NCBI GenBank assembly: GCA_937877595.1
Contig: CALFIY010000020.1
Location: 1 to 11,466 of the forward strand
DNA from: an uncultured Prevotella sp.
GTDB lineage: Bacteria > Bacteroidota > Bacteroidia > Bacteroidales > Bacteroidaceae
Length of the DNA stretch: 11,466 bases
Reading direction: 5' to 3'
Positions 1 to 7,374 of this stretch are shown here, piece by piece. Position 1 is the first letter of the stretch. Each line of letters begins with the position of its first letter. The position numbers and the translations under genes are program-made. The notes under the pieces are model-generated. The model saw only the letters and a program-made list of their open reading frames with translations. It was not told where the DNA came from and ran no database searches.

Positions 1-56
1 ACTCAACAGAATAAATATAGGAAAAGATTTGGTTATTCCACTTTTTCTGTGTACCC

Positions 57-173
57 TTGCCCCCGGCAATGAGTCCTTGAAACAGGCTGGTGGCTCAGCG
101 TCGGGAGTTCTTCGACAAGCGAAGCGCCAAGGCGATTACTTGCGTCCCTTTGGTAGCAAGAACCCCGATTTTT
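57..173. other. Hairpin-rich intergenic element of unknown role
   Basis: This gene-free stretch holds several inverted repeats packed together. TTGCC (57-61) pairs with GGCAA (65-69). GCTG (86-89) pairs with CAGC (96-99). CTTCG (110-114) pairs with CGAAG (120-124). An outer stem of CGGG-(A)-GTTCTT (102-112) pairs with AAGAACCCCG (158-167), with one bulged A, and is followed on the plus strand by a run of five T (169-173). The outer stem plus T run looks like the 3' end of a structured transcript, or the terminator of a gene left of the window. It is more GC-rich than the flanks, so a dispersed repeat is also possible. A 69-codon open frame crosses it (29-238) but matches nothing I know. No promoter is visible before it. 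Confidence 0.35.
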
Positions 174-270
174 CTCAATCCTCCGAACTGCCTTTATTTA
201 CAAAATGTTTGCGATTTTATCCAAAAATTACAAAATAATACTCACACTCAACAAAAAAAAGAATAACTCT

Positions 271-301
271 TTTGTTTTGCCTTCGCTTAATCGTATCTTT
301 G
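271..301 (+). promoter_or_regulatory. Bacteroidetes-type promoter for the DPP III operon
   Basis: A -33 TTTG (271-274), a 19-base spacer and a -7 TATCTTTG (294-301) match the Bacteroidetes housekeeping consensus TTTG-N19-21-TAnnTTTG. Transcription would start near 308, giving a leader of about 20 nt to the ATG at 328. This placement argues that the upstream ATG at 205, in the same frame, is not the real start because it would lie before the promoter. Confidence 0.65.
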
Positions 302-327
302 TCGGCGGAAACAATAAAACTATTACA

Positions 328-2274
328 ATGTTCAGATATTCCGACGAACGCTTTGCCGACTTGCAGATGCTGAGATATCGTCTTAACGGCTTTGAAGAAC
401 TTTCCATACAGCAGAAAACTCTTATTTTCTATCTCTCCAAGGCTACATTGTATGGCCGCGACATTACTTTTGACCAGTTTGGCCGTTACAACCTGCGTAT
501 CCGCAAGATGCTCGAGGCTATTTACACCGATTTGACCATTGACCACAGCACTGCCGATTTCCTTGCACTTGAAACGTACCTGAAAAGAGTGTGGTTTTCC
601 AATGGAATACATCATCACTACGGATGCGAAAAGTTCAAGCCAGGATTTAGTCGCAATTACCTGCGCAGCATCGTACAGCAGGTGAACCCCACCCGACTGC
701 CTCTCCGCTCGGGAGAGACTGTGGAACAAATGTGCGGCGAACTGTTTCCCGTGATTTTCAATGCCGGTGTCATGCCAAAGCGTGTAAACAAGACCGACGG
801 CGAGGATCTTGTGGCTACGTCAGCATGCAACTTCTATCAGGAGGTTACGCAGGAAGAAGCAGAGAGTTTCTACAGACAACAAAAAGATGAATACAACGGC
901 GGCAAGCCAATTTCATTCGGACTAAACTCTACACTGGTAAAAGATGACGACGGTACCATCCGCGAAGACGTATGGAGCGCCTCCGGGAAATATGCCAATG
1001 CCATTCGCCACATTGTTTACTGGCTGCGCAAGGCTTTGGAAGTGGCTGAAAACCGTCGGCAGGCACATGTCATAGAATTGCTGATAGAATACTACGAGAC
1101 CGGAAAACTCAGCGTCTTCAACGACTACTGTATTGAGTGGGTTGGAGAACACGAAGGAAGGATAGACTTTGTCAATGGCTTTATAGAAGTTTATGGCGAC
1201 CCTCTCGGGCTGAAAGGAACGTGGGAAGGAATAGTAGAATACAAAGATTTGGAAGCCACACGCCGCACAAAAACTATCAGCAACAACGCGCAATGGTTTG
1301 AAGACAATTCGCCGGTAGATCCACGCTTCCGTAAGAAAGAGGTGAAAGGCGTAGTGGCAAATGCTATCAATGCCGCAATGCTTGGAGGCGACGAATATCC
1401 GTCCACGGCAATAGGCATAAATCTTCCAAACGCTGACTGGATACGTGCAGAGCATGGTAGCAAAAGCATAACAATAAGCAACATTACCGAAGCCTATAAT
1501 AAAGCGTCGCACGGAAACGGTTTTAAGGAAGAATTTGTTATTGACAAGGAAACGCTGCAACTTATTGACAAATACGGCGACTGCTGCGACGACTTGCACA
1601 CCGACCTGCACGAATGTCTTGGCCATGGCAGCGGCCAACTGCTTCCTGGCACTGACCCCGACGCCTTAAAGGCATACGGAAACACCATAGAAGAAGCAAG
1701 GGCTGACTTGTTTGGTCTGTATTATATCGCAGACCGAAAAATGACAGAGTTGGGACTACTGCCAGACGGCGAAGCGTACAAGGCGCAATACTATAGTTAC
1801 ATTATGAACGGCCTGCTCACTCAGTTGATACGCATTGAACTGGGCAACAAGATTGAAGAGGCTCACATGCGAAACAGGGCGCTCATTGCCCATTGGTGCT
1901 ATGACAATGGCAATGCCATTTCTTTGGAGAAAAAAGACGGCAAAACCTTTGTTAAAATAACCGATTACGAAGCACTCCGCACGCTTTTTGCCACCCTGTT
2001 GGCTGAAATACAGCGGATAAAAAGCGAGGGAGACTATGAAGCAGCAAAGAATCTTGTGGAGAAATACGGCGTTGAGATAAATTCTGACATTCATAACGAA
2101 GTGCTACAGCGTTATAAGAAACTCGATTTAGCACCTTACAAAGGATTTATCAATCCACGAATGACTGCAGTAAAAGACGAAAATGGCAACATTGTAGACG
2201 TTACTCTCGACTACTCAGAGAGTTACGCACAGCAAATGCTGCGATACAGTGCGGATTACGCCACCTTAATATAA
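328..2274 (+). CDS. Dipeptidyl peptidase III (M49 family zinc peptidase)
   Basis: This is a 648-residue zinc exopeptidase expected to remove dipeptides from the N-terminus of short peptides in the cytosol. The M49 zinc motif is visible as HECLGH (residues 428-433; His428 and His433 are ligands, Glu429 is catalytic). The second motif EEARAD (455-460) supplies the third ligand, Glu456. The 23-residue gap from His433 to Glu456 matches the Bacteroides thetaiotaomicron enzyme and is much shorter than in human DPP III; the Cys inside the motif is also the Bacteroides form. A conserved GSKSITISNI stretch lies at 377-386. The frame stays open back to an ATG at 205, but the promoter at 271-301 and the AT-rich, non-family N-terminus of the longer form favour 328. 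No signal peptide is seen, so it is probably cytosolic. The next gene follows after 17 nt, so the two are likely cotranscribed. Confidence 0.93.
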   Translation: MFRYSDERFADLQMLRYRLNGFEELSIQQKTLIFYLSKATLYGRDITFDQFGRYNLRIRKMLEAIYTDLTIDHSTADFLALETYLKRVWFSNGIHHHYGCEKFKPGFSRNYLRSIVQQVNPTRLPLRSGETVEQMCGELFPVIFNAGVMPKRVNKTDGEDLVATSACNFYQEVTQEEAESFYRQQKDEYNGGKPISFGLNSTLVKDDDGTIREDVWSASGKYANAIRHIVYWLRKALEVAENRRQAHVIELLIEYYETGKLSVFNDYCIEWVGEHEGRIDFVNGFIEVYGDPLGLKGTWEGIVEYKDLEATRRTKTISNNAQWFEDNSPVDPRFRKKEVKGVVANAINAAMLGGDEYPSTAIGINLPNADWIRAEHGSKSITISNITEAYNKASHGNGFKEEFVIDKETLQLIDKYGDCCDDLHTDLHECLGHGSGQLLPGTDPDALKAYGNTIEEARADLFGLYYIADRKMTELGLLPDGEAYKAQYYSYIMNGLLTQLIRIELGNKIEEAHMRNRALIAHWCYDNGNAISLEKKDGKTFVKITDYEALRTLFATLLAEIQRIKSEGDYEAAKNLVEKYGVEINSDIHNEVLQRYKKLDLAPYKGFINPRMTAVKDENGNIVDVTLDYSESYAQQMLRYSADYATLI

Positions 2275-2277
2275 TTA

Positions 2278-2287
2278 CGCGCGCGCG
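2278..2287. repeat. (CG)5 run between DPP III and AlkD-like genes
   Basis: Ten bases of perfectly alternating CG lie three bases past the DPP III stop codon and four bases before the next ATG. The run could pair with itself as a short hairpin or form left-handed DNA under torsion. No role can be assigned. Confidence 0.5.
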
Positions 2288-2291
2288 AGGG

Positions 2292-2924
2292 ATGAACAAA
2301 ACAGCAAACACGGAGGCCATCGCTCAGAAGGTGAAGGAAATAAAGCAGTCTTTCCGACTGCTTATGGACGGAAAGACAGCACAGTCGATGCGCGACAAGG
2401 GTGTAAACTATAGACTCAACTGGGGAGCAACGATTCCGATGCTACAGCAACAGGCCAGGGAAATAGGCAAGGACTATCACCTGGCCATTGCCTTGTGGAA
2501 GGAGAACGTCAGAGAGTGCAAGATACTTGCAACGATGCTTATGCCAGCAGAAGAGATGCTTTCCGAGGTTGTCGACATCTGGATGGAACAGACCACTCAA
2601 CAGGAAATAGCCGAACAAGCCTCTTTCAATTTATATCAGGAATTGCCATACGCCGGTGAAAAGGCTTACCAGTGGATGGCGTCAGACAAAGAATTATACC
2701 AATATTGCGGTTTTCTGGTAATAACGCGTCTTTTTATGAAAGGCCAGGAACCGAACGAGCGTGGCATCAACGAATTTGTTGACCAGGCTTTGTCGGCGCT
2801 GCAAAGCCAGAGCATTTCACTGCGCAAGGCCGCCCTGCAGAGTCTGCAGCGTTTTGCCCAGTTGGGAATAATATATGAGCGCATAGCACAAAGTGCCATG
2901 CGCTCAATAGGAATTTCCCTGTAA
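2292..2924 (+). CDS. AlkD-like DNA alkylation repair / HEAT-repeat protein
   Basis: This is a 210-residue, mostly helical protein with no signal peptide or membrane segment. The stretch ALWKENVRECKILATMLM (67-84) resembles the hallmark of the DNA alkylation repair (AlkD-like, HEAT-like repeat) family, in which an LW...RE...LA pattern begins the repeats. The remainder reads as pairs of amphipathic helices (for example 100-118, 158-173, 176-190). In Bacillus AlkD a Trp and an Asp in the DNA-binding cleft take part in base excision. Here Trp97 is present, but the nearby positions are Glu/Gln/Thr rich (EQTTQQEIAEQ) and I see no clear equivalent Asp, so base-excision activity is uncertain. It starts 17 nt after the DPP III stop, just past a CG-alternating run, and probably shares that transcript. 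It ends 10 nt from the convergent inositol-phosphate synthase gene. The family call rests on pattern recognition only. Confidence 0.7.
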   Translation: MNKTANTEAIAQKVKEIKQSFRLLMDGKTAQSMRDKGVNYRLNWGATIPMLQQQAREIGKDYHLAIALWKENVRECKILATMLMPAEEMLSEVVDIWMEQTTQQEIAEQASFNLYQELPYAGEKAYQWMASDKELYQYCGFLVITRLFMKGQEPNERGINEFVDQALSALQSQSISLRKAALQSLQRFAQLGIIYERIAQSAMRSIGISL

Positions 2925-2934
2925 TCAGAAGCCT

Positions 2935-4263
<1,329 letters not shown>

Positions 4264-4328
4264 TTCTGTATTTTTTATTTTGGTTTTATTCCTCCGAATA
4301 TATGTTTCTCATGTTGCTAAAAGGCATG

Positions 4329-4361
4329 CAAAGTTAACTGAGATTTTTAAAACAAGACAAA
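4329..4361 (-). promoter_or_regulatory. Promoter of inositol-phosphate synthase
   Basis: Read on the minus strand, TTTG (4361-4358), a 21-base spacer and TAACTTTG (4336-4329) fit the Bacteroidetes promoter consensus. The start of transcription would be near 4322, giving a leader of about 59 nt before the ATG at 4263. Confidence 0.55.
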
Positions 4362-4415
4362 ACTTTACATGTTATTTTATTTTTCATGGTTATGATTTTA
4401 CTTTTTTACACATTT

Positions 4416-4440
4416 GCGCGCGCGGTTTAACGCGCGTTAA
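4416..4440. promoter_or_regulatory. CG-rich hairpin and 14-bp palindrome after the kinase gene
   Basis: CGCGCG (4419-4424) and CGCGCG (4431-4436) can form a stem around a six-base loop GTTTAA. Overlapping it is a perfect 14-bp palindrome, TTAACGCGCGTTAA (4427-4440). It lies 15 bases past the histidine kinase stop on the minus strand. The minus-strand bases after the stem (CAAATG) are not T-rich, so it is not a textbook intrinsic terminator. It may be a transcript 3'-end structure or a protein-binding site. Confidence 0.4.
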
Positions 4441-4455
4441 CTTTTATCACTGCTC

Positions 4456-5715
4456 TCAATTCAGAGGCAGGTCAACCCAGAACGTCGATCCCTTTGAGAG
4501 TGTCGACTCCACGCCGACGACACCTCCGAGATTGGTCGCGATACTGCGGCAGATGCTGAGCCCGAGACCAGTACCAGGCACAAACTCGTCCACCTTGACA
4601 AAGCGCTCGAACAGGCGCTCGTCGCAGCGGTCTGCCGGTATGCCCTTGCCGGTATCGCTGACGTATAGGCGCAATGCTTTTTGAGTTTTTTCGGCTCCTA
4701 TCTTTATGCTTCCCTGCGACGTAAACTTCACAGCATTGTTCAGGTACTGGTTGAGTATCTCCTTCAGTCGATCCCGGTCTGTCACTACCGACAAGTCGCT
4801 GCCGCCATTGTCATCAACTGTCAGCACCAGGTTCTTCTCGGCACATGCAGGCTTATACTTGTCGACGAGTTCCGCGAAGAGCGGCATAAGAGCAAATTGT
4901 GTCTTGTTGAGCGACTTATTGCCGCCGGCCTCGAGTTTCGACATGTTCACCATATCGTCAAAGAGCCGCAGCAAGTGAGCATTGTTTTGCTTGATAAGCG
5001 AAATCAGTTCATTGCGCTCTTCGTCAGTCTGCGCCATAGGCAACACGTCGCTGAAGCCGACAATGGCATTAAGAGGGGTGCGTATCTCGTGGCTTATGTT
5101 AGCAAGGAAAGCCGTCTTCAGGCGCTCGCTCTCCTCAGCCTGGTTACGGGCGGTGATCAGCGCCTGCTCTATCTCCTTCTGGCCGTCAATGCGCATGGTT
5201 GTCCCGACAATGGTCAGCGGCTTGCCCTCAATGTCGCGCTTGTCGACAGTGGCATAACTTTCCGCCCAGTAACTCTTGTCGCTATGAGGAACTTGCATCT
5301 GGTATTGCTCATGTAAGTCTTCTATCCTTCCAGACATAATATCGTCCAGGGATTTCTTCACGCGATGTTCGTATTCAGGCATCAAGCAGGCACTGATACT
5401 GTCTACGCTGGCTCCAGGAGAGGGAATGATATTGTCCGAGCGCTCTCTGTAGTCGCTCTCGAACGTCACGCTACGCGTTGGCACGTCTATACGCCATGTG
5501 GACAACTTCATAGCCTTCAGCACCAACTCATATTCTATGTTGTGGCGCTTCATCTTGCTCATCATGGCGAGTTCGGCTACGAGTTTCCTATGCTGTAGTA
5601 TCTGCCAAATCCACAAAACTATGGCGGCAATAATCACCGGGCCGGCAAAAATCCACACCCTATAGTCACTCTGGAAAACCGATTGTATTGAAAATAGCAG
5701 CATATTGCCCGTCAT
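4456..5715 (-). CDS. Orphan membrane sensor histidine kinase with PAS-like domain
   Basis: With this start the protein has 419 residues. A short N-terminus leads to one membrane helix (about 19-40). A PAS-like sensor follows (about 58-178; LSTWRIDV near its start and a PAC-type end with EGKPLTIVGTTMRIDGQKE). The HisKA domain has the H-box FLANISHEIRTPLN with phospho-acceptor His209. The ATPase domain has an N box around Asn322-Asn327, a G1 box DTGKG (354-358), an F box FERF and a G2 box GTGLGL (381-386). No receiver or DNA-binding domain is attached and no response regulator is nearby, so its partner is unknown. The start is uncertain. The frame extends to 5931 through a 21-bp repeat array that encodes seven-residue hydrophobic repeats. 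A start at 5775 would give a signal-peptide-like N-terminus lacking basic residues. I prefer 5715 because a good -7 box lies at 5745-5752. Confidence 0.85.
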   Translation of the reverse strand: MTGNMLLFSIQSVFQSDYRVWIFAGPVIIAAIVLWIWQILQHRKLVAELAMMSKMKRHNIEYELVLKAMKLSTWRIDVPTRSVTFESDYRERSDNIIPSPGASVDSISACLMPEYEHRVKKSLDDIMSGRIEDLHEQYQMQVPHSDKSYWAESYATVDKRDIEGKPLTIVGTTMRIDGQKEIEQALITARNQAEESERLKTAFLANISHEIRTPLNAIVGFSDVLPMAQTDEERNELISLIKQNNAHLLRLFDDMVNMSKLEAGGNKSLNKTQFALMPLFAELVDKYKPACAEKNLVLTVDDNGGSDLSVVTDRDRLKEILNQYLNNAVKFTSQGSIKIGAEKTQKALRLYVSDTGKGIPADRCDERLFERFVKVDEFVPGTGLGLSICRSIATNLGGVVGVESTLSKGSTFWVDLPLN

Positions 5716-5744
5716 AGCCTGACTATAAACAAATGAATGTGTGG

Positions 5745-5776
5745 CAAAGGTAAGTAAAAGATTTATAATTAGCATA
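5745..5776 (-). promoter_or_regulatory. Candidate promoter of the histidine kinase
   Basis: The minus strand has a perfect -7 box TACCTTTG (5752-5745), identical to the -7 boxes of the methyltransferase and tRNA-Pro promoters in this window. The -33 element is weaker: TATG (5776-5773) after a 20-base spacer. The transcript would start near 5738, about 22 nt before the ATG at 5715. If correct, the in-frame starts at 5775 and 5931 lie upstream of transcription. Confidence 0.45.
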
Positions 5777-5812
5777 AAAAGGCTAAATAAAAAAACAAAA
5801 ACAGCAAATAAA

Positions 5813-5917
5813 AAAATTAAAGCAGTGTTTACGAAAATAAAAACAGTGTTTACGAAAATTAAAACAGCGCTGGCAAAAATTAAAACAGCGCTGACGAAAA
5901 TTAAAACAGCGCTGGCA
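5813..5917. repeat. Five tandem 21-bp repeats between divergent genes
   Basis: Five head-to-tail units of exactly 21 bp run at 5813-5833, 5834-5854, 5855-5875, 5876-5896 and 5897-5917, with degenerate half-copies on each side (about 5792-5812 and 5918-5935). Each unit is an A-rich stretch (AAAATTAAAACAG or close) followed by a GC-richer end. In units 3-5 the end carries the perfect palindrome CAGCGCTG; units 1-2 have CAGTGTTT instead. Because 21 is a multiple of three, frames stay open on both strands through the array, giving repeat-translated shadows. The array is in the control region shared by the histidine kinase and the methyltransferase operon. Confidence 0.9.
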
Positions 5918-5953
5918 AAAAAACAGACCAAAAAATAAAAAGGCGGCTTTTCT

Positions 5954-5984
5954 TTTGCAGTTCATTTGCTTATTCTTACCTTTG
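5954..5984 (+). promoter_or_regulatory. Promoter of the methyltransferase-DPP IV-serB operon
   Basis: TTTG (5954-5957), a 19-base spacer and TACCTTTG (5977-5984) match the Bacteroidetes consensus exactly. Transcription would begin near 5991, giving a leader of about 16 nt before the ATG at 6007. A minus-strand TATTTTTG (5997-5990) also fits the -7 pattern but has no good -33 partner. Confidence 0.7.
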
Positions 5985-6006
5985 CACTGCAAAAATAACA
6001 CTTTCG

Positions 6007-7374
6007 ATGACACAAGAGTTTGAACTGATTGCCAAGACATTCATGGGGCTGGAGCCCGTTTTGGCAAGAGAACTAACTGACTTAGGCGCAAACAATGTTA
6101 AGATAGGACGTCGCATGGTGACGTTTTCCGGCGACAAGGAAATGATGTACCGCGCCAATTTCCAACTGCACACCGCCATTCGTGTTCTAAAGCCCATCAA
6201 GCACTTCCGCGCATTGTCTGCCGAAGACGTGTATGAAGGTGTGAAGTCAGTAGACTGGTCGGAATACCTTTCCCTTGAGAAGACGTTTGCCGTCGACTCC
6301 GTGGTTTTCAGCGACGAGTTCCGCCATTCAAAGTTTGTTGCATACAAGGTGAAGGATGCCATTGTCGACCAGTTTCGCGAGAAGACAGGCAAACGCCCTA
6401 ACATAAGCATTACCAACCCTGACACCCGTCTTCACATCCATATTGCCGACGACCGCTGTACTCTCTCCCTCGACTCAAGCGGCGAGTCTCTCCACCGCCG
6501 TGGCTATCGTCAGGAGTCGGTCGAAGCACCGCTCAACGAAGTTCTGGCCGCCGGAATGATACTTATGACGGGATGGCATGGCGAATGTGACTTTATCGAC
6601 CCGATGTGCGGCTCAGGTACACTGCTTATTGAGGCAGCCCTTATTGCACACAACATGGCTCCCGGCCTGTTCCGCAAGGAATTTGCCTTCGAGAAGTGGC
6701 CCGACTTTGACAGCGAACTTTTTGACAGCATTTACAACGACGACTCAAAGGAGCGGCCGTTTGCCCATCACATCTACGGATACGACATAGACATCAAGGC
6801 CGTAAACACTGCTCGTCTTAACGCTCGTGCCGCAGGACTAACCAAGGACATAACAATCGCTGAGCAAGACTTCAAAAACTTCCTGCAGCCAAAGGAAAGG
6901 AGCATCATCGTGACCAATCCTCCATACGGAGAGCGCATTTCCACGCCTAATCTCATGGCAACGTACAAAATGATTGGCGAGCGCTTCAAACACCAGTTCA
7001 TCGGCAACGATGCGTGGGTGCTGAGTTACCGTGAAGAATGTTTTGAGCAGATAGGGCTGAAGCCAAGCATCAAGATACCTCTCTATAATGGCTCGCTGGA
7101 ATGTGAATTCCGTCGCTACCAGATGTTTGACGGCAAGATGCGAGTATTCCGCGAAGAAGGAGGTACGGTAAAAACCGAGGAGGAGAAACGCCAGATGGCC
7201 GAAAAGCGGCGCTTCAAGCAAAACCGCGAGTTCAAACAGCGCATGGAGGAACAGGCAGAGAACGCCAATGCCGACATACGCTCTTTCCGCTTCCAGTCTA
7301 TTGAGCGACAGCGCGGCAAAGACGCACGGCGCGACGACAAGAAAAACAGGAGATTTGACCATGGCATGGATTAG
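6007..7374 (+). CDS. THUMP-domain rRNA guanine-N2 methyltransferase, RlmL-like
   Basis: This 455-residue SAM-dependent RNA methyltransferase is most like the N-terminal half of E. coli RlmKL, which makes m2G2445 in 23S rRNA. A ferredoxin-like/THUMP region covers about 1-155. The linker LHRRGYR (162-168) leads into a Rossmann methyltransferase domain with motif I DPMCGSGT (198-205), an acidic YGYDID (258-262) for SAM binding, and motif IV NPPYGER (304-310), the target-base pocket. There is no second (RlmK) methyltransferase domain, as in many non-enteric bacteria. The C-terminus (about 385-455) is a highly charged Lys/Arg/Glu tail, probably coiled and RNA-binding. It is first in an operon, and its last 14 nt overlap the DPP IV gene. 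The exact target base cannot be read from sequence. Confidence 0.9.
   Translation: MTQEFELIAKTFMGLEPVLARELTDLGANNVKIGRRMVTFSGDKEMMYRANFQLHTAIRVLKPIKHFRALSAEDVYEGVKSVDWSEYLSLEKTFAVDSVVFSDEFRHSKFVAYKVKDAIVDQFREKTGKRPNISITNPDTRLHIHIADDRCTLSLDSSGESLHRRGYRQESVEAPLNEVLAAGMILMTGWHGECDFIDPMCGSGTLLIEAALIAHNMAPGLFRKEFAFEKWPDFDSELFDSIYNDDSKERPFAHHIYGYDIDIKAVNTARLNARAAGLTKDITIAEQDFKNFLQPKERSIIVTNPPYGERISTPNLMATYKMIGERFKHQFIGNDAWVLSYREECFEQIGLKPSIKIPLYNGSLECEFRRYQMFDGKMRVFREEGGTVKTEEEKRQMAEKRRFKQNREFKQRMEEQAENANADIRSFRFQSIERQRGKDARRDDKKNRRFDHGMD

Noticed and set aside
29..238. 69-codon open frame in the left intergenic region
   Set aside because: It crosses the hairpin element, has no recognisable family and no promoter; the region looks structural rather than coding.
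205..327. N-terminal extension of DPP III from the ATG at 205
   Set aside because: It would begin before the well-matched promoter at 271-301 and adds a sequence that resembles neither a signal peptide nor the family N-terminus.
922..1638. Long minus-strand open frame opposite DPP III
   Set aside because: It is antisense to a gene with intact catalytic motifs. The translation has no recognisable domain and no promoter.
4681..5316. Long plus-strand open frame opposite the histidine kinase
   Set aside because: It is antisense to the HisKA and PAS regions, which carry clear motifs; the frame is a codon-bias shadow.
5741..5938. Plus-strand open frame with a lysine-rich heptad repeat (KIKTALA-like), resembling a small histone-H1-like protein
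   Set aside because: It uses a GTG start, is largely the translated 21-bp repeat array, has no promoter, and runs antisense across the kinase promoter region. Open frames exist on both strands here simply because the unit length is a multiple of three.
5783..6040. Minus-strand open frame with a Cys/Phe-rich heptad repeat (QRCFNFR-like)
   Set aside because: It is the same repeat array in another frame, and its start lies inside the methyltransferase gene. It has no support beyond being open.
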